Source of the DNA: AC-32 sp963763475
GTDB lineage: Bacteria > Actinomycetota > Thermoleophilia > Gaiellales > Gaiellaceae
Reading direction: 5' to 3'
Assembly: GCA_963763475.1 (NCBI GenBank)
Contig: CAVXOR010000002.1
Span: 620,001-684,000 of the forward strand
DNA length: 64,000 nt
The notes beneath the pieces are model-generated. The model searched no databases and was not told the origin of the DNA. It saw only the letters and a list, made by a program, of their open reading frames with translations. Shown here one piece after another: positions 45,917 through 53,857 of the stretch (positions are counted from its first letter, which is position 1; each line of letters begins with the position of its first letter). The translations under genes and the position numbers were made by a program.

Positions 45917-46567
45917 ATGCAGAAACGATCGAGAGCTAGACGCCACGGCGCGCTCCTCGTGCTCGTCGCGGTCGGGATGGCTGCCCTGCTCGTTCCGGCC
46001 AGTGGGTCGGCGTCGGACACGACGTCGACCGCTGCGGTCGCGGCCAGCCCGGAAAGGGTGGCGGACACGGCGGGAAGCGGTCCGGTGATCGACGGCGGGG
46101 CCGTGACCACCATCACGCCGGTGCAGGCGTACGGCGCGGCACTCGAGCCGGCAACGATCTCGGAGGTGGAAGGCGGGCTCAATCTCCGTCAAGCCGTCGG
46201 CCTGTCCTCAACGAGCGCGGTGCTTACGAGCGCTGCGATCGCTTGCTGGCGATGGGTGCCCGCGGTGCAGTGGGGCACATGGCCATACCAGCAGAGGGTC
46301 AACAACGACGTCAGCTGGTGCGCGATGTACGGCGACCACATCACCTCCTGGTCTTCGCACGTTTCGCTGGGCTCGCTTCTCTGCGGTTCGAGCGGCCCTT
46401 ACGGCTACAGACAGGTAGGCGGAGTCGGCTCCGGTGTCGTGAGGCTTCGCGCCGGAGGGTACTTCGGCTGCCCAACGACAGTGCCCTGGATCACCTACCA
46501 CTTCAACCGCTGGTTCGACACGTCGTTCTATACCCGTGGCTCGGCAGCGGTCGTGGCGAGCAGCTGA
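45917..46567 (+). CDS. Secreted Trp/Cys-containing protein of unknown family
   Basis: A 216-residue protein with a signal peptide (MQKRSRARRHGALLVLVAVG, cleaved near GSAS). The mature part has a Ser/Ala/Thr-rich spacer and a C-terminal domain of about 105 residues with four Cys (CWRW, WCAMY, LLCGSS, GCPTT) and many Trp and Tyr. The spacing suggests two disulfides and a compact extracellular module. No family recognised. GGGAGGTGG precedes the ATG at 45917, so the frame from 45893 is too long. The G+C is lower than neighbours. A tiny membrane-protein gene follows immediately. Confidence 0.65.
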   Translation: MQKRSRARRHGALLVLVAVGMAALLVPASGSASDTTSTAAVAASPERVADTAGSGPVIDGGAVTTITPVQAYGAALEPATISEVEGGLNLRQAVGLSSTSAVLTSAAIACWRWVPAVQWGTWPYQQRVNNDVSWCAMYGDHITSWSSHVSLGSLLCGSSGPYGYRQVGGVGSGVVRLRAGGYFGCPTTVPWITYHFNRWFDTSFYTRGSAAVVASS

Positions 46568-46708
46568 ATGGAGCGTATGAGCTGGAAGCAGCTGATCGTC
46601 GCTCTGGTGCTGATCGCCGTCGGAGTGGCAATCGTCATCGGCGTGCTCTCCTCGTGCGGCGGCCACCGCAGCCCGGAACGCCAAGGCGCAGTGCTCTTGC
46701 ACCACTGA
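46568..46708 (+). CDS. Small single-span membrane protein
   Basis: A 46-residue frame starting directly after the previous stop (TGA then ATG): MERMSWKQLIVALVLIAVGV leads into one transmembrane helix with a Ser-Ser-Cys-Gly-Gly end and a short polar tail. The second ATG (46577) is an alternative. It could be a lipoprotein-like anchor (SSC). Probably co-translated with the secreted protein upstream. Confidence 0.5.
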   Translation: MERMSWKQLIVALVLIAVGVAIVIGVLSSCGGHRSPERQGAVLLHH

Positions 46709-46787
46709 CAATGACCGCCGAGGGCTCGGCGAAGGCCCGTGCCCTCGGCGGCGGGCCCGTGGAACGATCCCGTACACTGACCCGAGC

Positions 46788-47021
46788 GTGTGGGAGCTGA
46801 TCTTCATGATGGTGATCCTGAAGATCCCGATTGCGTACCTCTGCTTTGTCGTCTACTGGGCGGTCAAGGCCGAGCCGAAGCCGCCGGAGCCGGTGCGCGC
46901 CGCGTCGCCGGCTGACGGCCCCGAGCCGAGGGCTCCCTGGTCGCCCACCCGCGCGCCGCGACCGCGGCGCGGCCCTGAGCGCGGCCCGGTCCGGGCGCGC
47001 CGGGCAGCGGTGCCACGGTGA
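46788..47021 (+). CDS. Small membrane protein with Pro/Arg-rich tail
   Basis: A 77-residue protein: one transmembrane segment (LIFMMVILKIPIAYLCFVVYW) then a cytoplasmic, proline- and arginine-rich tail. GTG start 9 bases after TACACT (46773-46778). Its stop overlaps the next gene (GTGA), so the two form a pair. Function unknown. Confidence 0.6.
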   Translation: MWELIFMMVILKIPIAYLCFVVYWAVKAEPKPPEPVRAASPADGPEPRAPWSPTRAPRPRRGPERGPVRARRAAVPR

Positions 47022-47275
47022 GCGCCCAGCCTCGGGCCGAGTCTCCGAGTGAGGCGATTGCCGGCCTGCTCGCGGCGCTCTCGATCTTCGCCAGCCTGGT
47101 CGCGCTTGCCTACCGGCCCGGGCGGCTGATCCCCTTCGCGCTGCTGCTTGCGCTCGTGGCGACCGCGATCGGTGGCAGGCACCAGCGCCTGGCGGCGCTT
47201 GCGATCGGGATCGGCGGCGTGTGCTTCGTCGTAGGGATGGCGCTGGCCGTCCTGACTGACAACCCGCTCTACTAG
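47018..47275 (+). CDS. Small membrane protein
   Basis: An 85-residue protein with three hydrophobic segments (IAGLLAALSIFASLVALAY; LIPFALLLALVATAI; LAIGIGGVCFVVGMALAVL). GTG start overlapping the upstream stop. Partner of the preceding gene; no family recognised. It ends 41 bases before the 2-oxoglutarate dehydrogenase gene. Confidence 0.6.
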   Translation: MSAQPRAESPSEAIAGLLAALSIFASLVALAYRPGRLIPFALLLALVATAIGGRHQRLAALAIGIGGVCFVVGMALAVLTDNPLY

Positions 47276-47316
47276 TAGGCCCCCCGGCAGGGATCCCGGT
47301 TGGTACAACAAAGACG

Positions 47317-50193
47317 ATGAGCGTGCACGACGTCGACGGACTCAACGCGGGCTACGCTAGCGCGCTGCTCGAGCAGTACCTCGAGAACCCGGACGGGGTT
47401 CCGGACGAGTGGCGCGCGCTCTTCGAGAGCGGCGCGAGCGAGCTCGTCGCGACCCACCCCGGTCTCGCGCGGCTCGTCGAGCTACTGCAGGAGAACGGCA
47501 ACGGCCAGGTCGGCGCTGCGCCGCCGCCGCCCGCGCCGCCGCCTCCACCGCCAACGCCACCCGCGCCCGCCGCTACAGCGGCGCTCGTCGAGGCTCCGCC
47601 GGCCCCCGACCAGACCCTGCTCCAGGCCGTGGCCGCCGCGATGGCGCTCGTCACCGCCTACCGCACGTACGGCCACCTCGCCGCCCGGCTTGATCCGCTC
47701 GGCGGCGAGCCCGTGGGCGACCCGGCGCTCGACCCGGAGCGGCGCGAGCCGAAGCTGACCCCCGAGCTTCAGCGGCTGATTCCGGCCGACATCCTCGGCG
47801 TCCACGTGCCGGGCGAGACGCTCGCGGACGTGCTCCCGCAGCTGCACCAGGTCTACTGCGGCACGAGCGCCTACGAGATCGAGCACATCTCCGACCACGA
47901 GCAGCGCGTCTGGCTGCGGACGGTGATCGAGTCCCGCCGCTACCACCACACGCTCGGCGCGGACGACAGGCGCCGCCTGCTCGAGCGGCTGACCGAGGTC
48001 GAGGGCTTCGAGCGCTACCTGCGCCGGGCGTTCCTCGGCCAGAAGCAGTTCTCGGTCGAGGGACTGGACGTGATGGTGCCGATGCTGGACGAGACGATCG
48101 CCCTCGCCGCAGAGGAGGGCGGCCACGAGGTCGTGCTCGGCATGGCCCACCGCGGCCGGTTGAACGTCCTGGCCCATGTGATCGGCCGCCCCTACGAGAC
48201 GATCCTGCGCGAGTTCGAGGGCGAGCGGACCCTCGAGGCAGTCGCGGCCGATCCCGAGGGCGGCACCGGCGATGTCAAGTACCACCTCGGCGCCGAAGGC
48301 ACTCGCAGCACCTCTGCGGGCGAGATCACCGTCACGCTCGCCTCGAACCCGAGCCACCTGGAGGCGGTCGACCCGGTCGTCGAGGGCCGCACGCGCGCCG
48401 AGCAGACCGACCGCTCGACCCGCACCGGCTTCGTCGACTCCTCGGTCGCGATGGCCGTCCAGATCCACGGCGATGCCGCTTTCCCCGCCCAGGGCGTCGT
48501 GGCGGAGACGCTGAACCTGGCCGACCTGAACGGCTACTCGACGGGCGGCTCGCTGCATCTGATCGCGAACAACCAGATCGGCTTCACCACCGAGCCCGCC
48601 GACGCGCGCTCGACCCGTTACTCGAGCGACCTCGCCAAGGGCTTCGACCTGCCGATCATCCACGTCAACGCCGACGACCCCGAGGCCGCGCTCTCTGCCG
48701 TGCGGCTGGCGATGGCGTTCCGCCGCCGCTTCTGCACCGACGTCGTGATCGACCTCGTCGGCTATCGCCGCCACGGCCACAACGAGCAAGACGAGGCCGC
48801 CTACACGCAGCCGCTGATGGCGGCGCGAATCGAACGGCAGCCCAGCGTGCGTGAGCAGTACGCGAAGACGCTGCTCGAGGAAGGCGTCGTCTCGCAGGAG
48901 GACCTGGACGCGCTTGCCGCCCGCGTCGACACGGCGCTGAAGGAGGCGCACGAGCGCCTGAAGACCACCTTCGGCCAGGGAGTGCCGGCCGTCGCCTACG
49001 AGGGCCGCATCCCGGCCTCGACCGGCGACGAGGTCGTGACCGCCGTCGCCGACGAGCGCCTGCGCTCGCTCAACGACGAGTTGCTCGCCGTGCCCGACGG
49101 GTTCACCGTCAATCCGAAGCTCGCGAAGCAGCTCGAGCGGCGTCGCGCGACGCTCGACGAGGGCGGAATCGACTGGGGCCAGGCCGAGGAGCTCGCCTTC
49201 GCAAGCCTGCTCGTCGACGGGATCCCTGTGCGGCTGACCGGCCAGGACACCGAGCGTGGCACCTTCTCGCACCGGCACCTCGTCCTCCACGACGCCGAGA
49301 ACGGACAGGCCTACGCGCCCATCCAGGGCCTGCGCCAGGCGACCGCGTCCTTCGAGATCCACAACTCGCCGCTCTCCGAGGAGGCCTGCCTCGGCTTCGA
49401 GTACGGCTACTCGGTGGCCGCGCCCGAGGCGCTCGTCGCCTGGGAGGCGCAGTTCGGCGACTTCGTCAACGGCGCGCAGGTGGCGATCGACCAGTTCATC
49501 GTCTCGGGGCTGTCGAAGTGGGGCCAGACCTCACGGCTGACCCTGCTGCTCCCGCACGGCTACGAGGGCAACGGCCCCGAGCACTCGAGCGCACGGCTCG
49601 AGCGGTTCCTCCAGCTCGCCGCGCAGGAGAACATCCGGATCGCGAACTGCACGACGGCCGCGCAGTACTTCCACCTGCTGCGGCGTCAGGCGCTCGACCC
49701 GAGCGCCCGCCCGCTCGTAGTGATGACGCCGAAGGGCCTCCTCCGGCTGAAGCAGGCGGCCTCGACTCTCGCCGACCTGTCCGAAGGCGTGTTCCGTCCC
49801 GTGCTCGGCGACCCCGGTGCGGATGCCCCTCTGGTCAGGCGGCTCGTGCTCTGCTCCGGGAAGCTCTACTACGACCTCGTCGGCAACGAGCAGCGCGAGC
49901 ACGCGCAGGCCGTCGCGGTCGGGCGCCTCGAGCAGCTCTACCCGTTCCCGGTCGAGGCCTATGCCGAGCTCGTGCGCTCGTACATGGGGCTCGAAGAGGT
50001 CGTCTGGGCCCAGGAAGAGCCGCAGAACATGGGCGCGTGGCGGGCGATCCGCCACCGGCTCGAGGAGTCGCTGCCCGAAAACGTGCGGTTGCGCTTCGTC
50101 GGCCGTCCTTGGCGCGCGAGCCCGTCCGAGGGCTACCCGACCGCGCACCTCAAGGAGCAGGACCGGATCGTGCGGGAGGCCCTGACGCTCTAG
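47317..50193 (+). CDS. sucA: 2-oxoglutarate dehydrogenase E1 component
   Basis: A 958-residue ThDP enzyme of the citric-acid cycle. Residues 1-45 are the E1o N-terminal tail (LNAGYASALLEQYLENPDGVPDEWRALF), followed by a proline-rich linker. The catalytic core has GMAHRGRLNVLAHV, SNPSHLEAVDPVVEG and the ThDP/Mg motif GDAAFPAQGVVAETLNLADL, then GGSLHLIANNQIGF and GYRRHGHNEQDEAAYTQP. The C-terminal half carries the transketolase pyrimidine and C-terminal domains. No E2-like acyltransferase domain precedes it, unlike mycobacterial Kgd, so E2 must be supplied elsewhere. TACAAC at 47304-47309 ends 7 bases before the ATG. Confidence 0.94.
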   Translation: MSVHDVDGLNAGYASALLEQYLENPDGVPDEWRALFESGASELVATHPGLARLVELLQENGNGQVGAAPPPPAPPPPPPTPPAPAATAALVEAPPAPDQTLLQAVAAAMALVTAYRTYGHLAARLDPLGGEPVGDPALDPERREPKLTPELQRLIPADILGVHVPGETLADVLPQLHQVYCGTSAYEIEHISDHEQRVWLRTVIESRRYHHTLGADDRRRLLERLTEVEGFERYLRRAFLGQKQFSVEGLDVMVPMLDETIALAAEEGGHEVVLGMAHRGRLNVLAHVIGRPYETILREFEGERTLEAVAADPEGGTGDVKYHLGAEGTRSTSAGEITVTLASNPSHLEAVDPVVEGRTRAEQTDRSTRTGFVDSSVAMAVQIHGDAAFPAQGVVAETLNLADLNGYSTGGSLHLIANNQIGFTTEPADARSTRYSSDLAKGFDLPIIHVNADDPEAALSAVRLAMAFRRRFCTDVVIDLVGYRRHGHNEQDEAAYTQPLMAARIERQPSVREQYAKTLLEEGVVSQEDLDALAARVDTALKEAHERLKTTFGQGVPAVAYEGRIPASTGDEVVTAVADERLRSLNDELLAVPDGFTVNPKLAKQLERRRATLDEGGIDWGQAEELAFASLLVDGIPVRLTGQDTERGTFSHRHLVLHDAENGQAYAPIQGLRQATASFEIHNSPLSEEACLGFEYGYSVAAPEALVAWEAQFGDFVNGAQVAIDQFIVSGLSKWGQTSRLTLLLPHGYEGNGPEHSSARLERFLQLAAQENIRIANCTTAAQYFHLLRRQALDPSARPLVVMTPKGLLRLKQAASTLADLSEGVFRPVLGDPGADAPLVRRLVLCSGKLYYDLVGNEQREHAQAVAVGRLEQLYPFPVEAYAELVRSYMGLEEVVWAQEEPQNMGAWRAIRHRLEESLPENVRLRFVGRPWRASPSEGYPTAHLKEQDRIVREALTL

Positions 50194-50268
50194 ACGGTTT
50201 GGCGGAATCGCGCTCGTCGCGGGGGCGCGTTCCGGTGGCTCGGCGGCATTTCACCGAGCCCGACCTAA

Positions 50269-50448
50269 CTAGCCGGCCTTGCGGCGGCGCTGCTGCTCCA
50301 TCACCTTGGAGGCGAGCTTCGGCCCGTGCTTGCGGGCCTGGCTAATGATCACGCGGCGGTGCTGCTTGGGGATGCGCCGCCAGATGTCCCAGGCGGTCAG
50401 CGCGAGGCCGAGGGTGCCCGTGCGCCGGAATGCGCGGAAGCCTGCCAT
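50269..50448 (-). CDS. 59-residue basic protein
   Basis: Minus-strand ATG at 50448, stop at 50269: starts MAGFRAFRRTGTLGLALTAW and continues DIWRRIPKQHRRVIISQARKH, ending in a Gln/Arg/Lys-rich tail. Strongly basic and helical. It begins 10 bases after the stop of the proline/histidine-rich gene on the same strand, so the two look co-transcribed. This is a reading-frame inference; no family recognised. Confidence 0.6.
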   Translation of the reverse strand: MAGFRAFRRTGTLGLALTAWDIWRRIPKQHRRVIISQARKHGPKLASKVMEQQRRRKAG

Positions 50449-50457
50449 CGCGGCAGC

Positions 50458-51285
50458 CTAGCGCTTCCCGTGGTGACCGCCGTCGCCATGCCCGTGGCCG
50501 TCACCGTCACCGCCGTCGCCATGCCCGTGGCCGTCACCGTCACCGCCGTCGCCATGCCCGTGGCCGTCACCGTCACCGTTTTCGTGGCCGTGACCCTGGC
50601 CTTGGTCGTCGTCGTTGTCGTGGCCGTGACCGTGGTCGCCGTGCTCCTTGTCGTGCCCGTGCTCCTTGTCGTGCCCGTGATCGCCCTGGTCGTCGTCGTG
50701 ACCGTGTTCGTCATGCCCGCGCTCGTGGCCGTGTGACCCGTGCTGCTTGTGAGCCTTCTGCTTGTGCTCGTGCTTGCCATTGGGCGCCGTGGGAGCGGCT
50801 GGAGGAGTCGCAGGCGGCGGCGGCGGAGGCGGAGGTGGAGGTGGAGGTGGAGGTGGAGGCTCGGCCGGGGGCGGAGGCGGGGGCGGAGCTGCGGGCGGTG
50901 GCGGTGGCGGTGGCGGGGGCGGGGGCGGGGGCGGTGGCGGTGGCGGGGGCGCCTTCGGCGTGCGAACCGGCCTGGCCTGGCGCGGCGGCGTGGCGGAGGA
51001 GATCGGGGCAGGGACTGCCGACACGCTCCGGGGAGCGGCGAGCACCGGTCCGGCGACCGCCGGCGGTGCGACCGTCGGCGAGCTCGGAGCTTGAGAATGT
51101 TTGGCCGGCGGAGGCGGCAGTGGGGCAGCGCGGACGACGTGGGGCGGTGCTGCGCCACCCGAAAGAGTGAGCGAGTCCGGCGTCGTCTCGGATCCCAGGG
51201 TCACGAGCGCAGGCAGCGTGACGGCCGCGGCCAGCGCGGTGCCCGCTACTGCGGCGGTTGCGATGATCGTGAGGCCCCTACTCAC
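50458..51285 (-). CDS. Secreted proline-rich, His/Asp/Gly-rich repeat protein
   Basis: A 275-residue protein. Residues 1-30 form a signal peptide (MSRGLTIIATAAVAGTALAA). The middle holds several runs of consecutive prolines (about 110-165), and the C-terminal 100 residues are dominated by His, Asp and Gly (GHERGHDEHGHDDDQGDHGH) with an 11-residue unit DGDGHGHGDGG repeated three times. The layout resembles an extended cell-wall spacer carrying a metal-binding tail; both are inferred. Divergent from the GGDEF gene, 73 bases apart, and followed by the small basic protein. Confidence 0.7.
   Translation of the reverse strand: MSRGLTIIATAAVAGTALAAAVTLPALVTLGSETTPDSLTLSGGAAPPHVVRAAPLPPPPAKHSQAPSSPTVAPPAVAGPVLAAPRSVSAVPAPISSATPPRQARPVRTPKAPPPPPPPPPPPPPPPPPPPAAPPPPPPPAEPPPPPPPPPPPPPPPPATPPAAPTAPNGKHEHKQKAHKQHGSHGHERGHDEHGHDDDQGDHGHDKEHGHDKEHGDHGHGHDNDDDQGQGHGHENGDGDGHGHGDGGDGDGHGHGDGGDGDGHGHGDGGHHGKR
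50476..50574. repeat. Three tandem 33-bp units
   Basis: Units begin at 50476, 50509 and 50542, each with ACCGCCGTCGCCATGCCCGT and the same remainder. They encode the DGDGHGHGDGG repeats of the minus-strand secreted protein. Exact tandem copies suggest slippage and length variation. Confidence 0.85.
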
Positions 51286-51358
51286 AAGCTCCCCTTGTTT
51301 TGCCGATTCACTGGATGATGGTATCGGCGGTATCAGTCATCAACCTAAATTGTGAGTC

Positions 51359-53122
51359 ATGAGCTTCAAGCTCAAGCTAGTCGGCTATTTCCTGCTCGTC
51401 TCGGTTCTCCCGCTCGGCGCGGCCGGTTGGGCGCTGCACAGCGTGGCGAAGAGCAGCGAGACGAGGCGCGTGGACGTGCGCCTCGAGGCCGGTTTGCGCG
51501 CGGTGGTGGCCACCTACAAGGCACAGGTGGCGGCAGCCGACCGGCGCGCGAGGGCCCTGGCCGTGAACCGCGACCTGCAAGGGGCGCTCCTGCGCGGAGA
51601 CCGGCGCGGAACGCGCGAGCTCGTAGCCGCCAATCGGGGCGTCCGTCTGGAGACGCCGTCGCTCCAGATCGGGCCGGCGCGGATGATCGCGCCCGGACCG
51701 CGATTCGCGATCGTCAACAACGGCGACGTCGTCGGCACGCTCGTCGCGGGCGTTCCGCTGACGCCGACCGCGCTCGCTCGACTGCGCAGCCGCTCCGGGC
51801 TCGACCCGAGTGACCGGCTCGTCGTGCTCCGGCGAGGCCGCGTGGCCGGCGGACCAGCCGCGCTCGCCGGTGCGGCGCTCGCGGAATCCAGGCGAGCGCA
51901 AACGCTCACGATCGACGGCACGCGTTACCGGGCGTTGGCCACGACTTCGCAGGAGAGGAGCGTAAACGCAGCCCTCGCGCTGCTCACGCCCCAGCACGAG
52001 ATCGACCAGCAAGTGGTGAAGGCCGACAAGCGGCTGCTGATCGGCCTGCTCGTCTCACTGCTTCTGATCGGACTGGTCGCCTACGCCGTCGGCCGCTCGA
52101 TCGTCGCGACGCTCGACCGCCTGGCCACCGCCGCGAACGCGATCGCGCGCGGCCGTCTCGACCGGCGTGTCGAGGTCGACGGCAGCGACGAGTTCGCCCG
52201 ACTCGGGACCGCCTTCAACGAGATGGCCGACCAGCTCGAAGCCCGTCTGGCGGAGCTCGACACAGAGCGCGCGCGCATGCGGGATGCGAACGTCCGGTTC
52301 GGTGCCGCGCTCGCCGCGACGCACGACGTCGACCAGCTCCTGCGCGTGGTCGTCGAGACGGTGGTCGAGGCCACCGGCGCGACCGGGGGGCTCGTCGTCG
52401 GGCTCGGCGGCGAGATCGTCCAGTCGGGGACGCTCTCCGACCGCGGCGAGACCTTCGAGCTGCCGCTCACCGCCGGCCGCCAGAGCTTCGGCACGCTCAC
52501 CCTCTCCGGCCGCGGGTTCACCGTCGAGCAGCGCCGGACGGCCGCCTCGCTGGTCGCCCACGCCGCAATCGCGCTCGAGAACGCGAGGCTGCACCGGATC
52601 GTCGCGCGGCAGGCGCTGGTCGACATGCTCACCGGCCTCGCCAACCGTCGTCACTGCGAGGAAGCGCTCTCCGGCGAGCTGATGCGCGCCGAGCGCTTCG
52701 GCGGCTCGGTCTCGTTCGTGCTCGCCGACCTGGACAGCTTCAAGTCGATCAACGACCGCTTCGGGCACCCGGTCGGCGACGGCGTGCTGGTCGAGTTCGC
52801 CGAGACGCTGCGGGAGTGCGTGCGCGAGATCGACGTCCCCGCCCGCTGGGGCGGCGAGGAGTTCGCGATCGTCCTGCCCGGCACCGACCTCGACGGGGCG
52901 GCTCGCCTGGCGGAGCGCGCGCGGCGAGCATTCGAGGCTCGCACCATCCTGGCGCCGGACGGCAGGCGCATCCACGTCACCGTCAGCCTCGGCGTCGCCG
53001 CGTTCCCGGAGGCGGCCGTGGGGGACGGCCTCGTGGCGGCGGCCGACGGGGCGCTCTACGAGGCCAAGCGCACCGGCAAGAACCGCGTCGTGACGGCCCG
53101 CCCACGGGCTCGCCAGGCCTAG
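51359..53122 (+). CDS. Membrane HAMP-GAF-GGDEF diguanylate cyclase
   Basis: A 587-residue sensor enzyme making c-di-GMP. N-terminal membrane helix (LVGYFLLVSVLPLGAAGW), an extracellular region of about 190 residues, second helix (LLIGLLVSLLLIGLVAYAVG), HAMP (RLATAANAIARGRLDRRVEVDGSDEFARL), GAF-like domain (about 310-405), and GGDEF domain with DLDSFKSINDRFGHPVGD and active-site RWGGEEF. The RxxD inhibitory site (REID) lies five residues before GGEEF, so product inhibition is likely. ATG start, divergent from the proline-rich secreted protein. Confidence 0.9.
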   Translation: MSFKLKLVGYFLLVSVLPLGAAGWALHSVAKSSETRRVDVRLEAGLRAVVATYKAQVAAADRRARALAVNRDLQGALLRGDRRGTRELVAANRGVRLETPSLQIGPARMIAPGPRFAIVNNGDVVGTLVAGVPLTPTALARLRSRSGLDPSDRLVVLRRGRVAGGPAALAGAALAESRRAQTLTIDGTRYRALATTSQERSVNAALALLTPQHEIDQQVVKADKRLLIGLLVSLLLIGLVAYAVGRSIVATLDRLATAANAIARGRLDRRVEVDGSDEFARLGTAFNEMADQLEARLAELDTERARMRDANVRFGAALAATHDVDQLLRVVVETVVEATGATGGLVVGLGGEIVQSGTLSDRGETFELPLTAGRQSFGTLTLSGRGFTVEQRRTAASLVAHAAIALENARLHRIVARQALVDMLTGLANRRHCEEALSGELMRAERFGGSVSFVLADLDSFKSINDRFGHPVGDGVLVEFAETLRECVREIDVPARWGGEEFAIVLPGTDLDGAARLAERARRAFEARTILAPDGRRIHVTVSLGVAAFPEAAVGDGLVAAADGALYEAKRTGKNRVVTARPRARQA

Positions 53123-53193
53123 AAGCTGCCGATTTCTGCTCCAGGCGTTAGAATCCGGCGCTTGCCCCACGACCCACGGGAGGAGTTCCGCCG

Positions 53194-53484
53194 GTGGAGA
53201 CCTCTTCGCTGTTTGCACAAGTCATCCAGGACCATCTCGAACTGAAGCAAAAGAACTCGGAGCTCGAGGGTGAGCTGCCCCTCGACCGCTACAAGTCGGA
53301 GGATCCCTTCGAGAACCATCCGCTCTTCAAGACCGAGGAGCAGGCCCGCATCGAGGAGACGATGGACGGCGAGGAGCCGGCCATCAGCCAGGAGCGCGCC
53401 GCGCTTGCATGGCCGACGGACGAGTCGGAGGCCGAGAAGGAAGGCCTCTGGAGCCAGTCGCGCGACTTCGACTGGGGCGACTGA
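53194..53484 (+). CDS. Conserved-looking acidic small protein
   Basis: A 96-residue, strongly acidic protein: SSLFAQVIQDHLELKQKNSEL, LPLDRYKSEDPFENHPLFKTEEQARIEETMDGEEP, ending in SQSRDFDWGD. GTG start with GGGAGGAG upstream. No domain recognised; high charge and no membrane segment indicate a cytoplasmic, partly disordered protein. Next gene starts 2 bases after its stop. Confidence 0.6.
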   Translation: METSSLFAQVIQDHLELKQKNSELEGELPLDRYKSEDPFENHPLFKTEEQARIEETMDGEEPAISQERAALAWPTDESEAEKEGLWSQSRDFDWGD

Positions 53485-53485
53485 C

Positions 53486-53653
53486 GTGCGACGGTTGCGG
53501 TTCGCGCTGATCGGCGCCGCGCTCGCGTACTTCTTCGACCCGGACAACGGCAAGGCTCGCCGCAAGGCCGTGATCAAGCGGCTCGCGGAGCTTCGCTCGC
53601 GCCCGCGGCCGGAGCTCGCCGACGACCTCGTCGGCCAGGCACGCGACACGTAA
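53486..53653 (+). CDS. Small YtxH-like protein
   Basis: A 55-residue frame from GTG 53486: hydrophobic start (RFALIGAALAYFFDPDNGKARRKAV) with the FFDPxxGxxRR motif common to short YtxH-like envelope proteins. One membrane helix followed by a basic helix. Directly behind the acidic protein gene. Confidence 0.6.
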   Translation: MRRLRFALIGAALAYFFDPDNGKARRKAVIKRLAELRSRPRPELADDLVGQARDT

Positions 53654-53686
53654 ATAGCGTCCGGCGCGGCGTCTAGCGTCGCGCGC

Positions 53687-53845
53687 GTGGAGGGCACGCA
53701 GCAGACCGCCGAACGCTGCTTGCGCTGCGGCGCGCCGATGGAGTGGCGCCACCAGACGTGGCAGTGCCCGCGCTGTGCGTTCAAGCTCGGCTGCTGCGAA
53801 GGCGAGCCCCAGTCATGCTCGCGGCCCGCACCGGACCGGCGATAA
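53687..53845 (+). CDS. Small zinc-ribbon protein
   Basis: A 52-residue frame with a four-Cys ribbon: CLRCGAP...QCPRCAFKLGCCEG. GTG start 7 bases after TAGCGT (53674-53679); no Shine-Dalgarno. Zinc binding inferred from the two CxxC pairs. Function unknown. It ends 12 bases before the potA-like gene. Confidence 0.55.
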   Translation: MEGTQQTAERCLRCGAPMEWRHQTWQCPRCAFKLGCCEGEPQSCSRPAPDRR

Positions 53846-53857
53846 TCGCCGGCTCCG

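Noticed and set aside
47482..49362. A 626-codon minus-strand frame opposite sucA
   Set aside because: Antisense to a complete thiamine-dependent E1 enzyme; composition is that of a shadow frame.
50476..50574. 33-bp repeats as a possible CRISPR array
   Set aside because: The three units are directly adjacent without spacers and lie in frame within a coding gene, encoding an 11-residue repeat.
50762..51094. A plus-strand poly-glycine frame
   Set aside because: It is the complement of the polyproline-coding region of the secreted protein on the other strand; the minus strand has the signal peptide.
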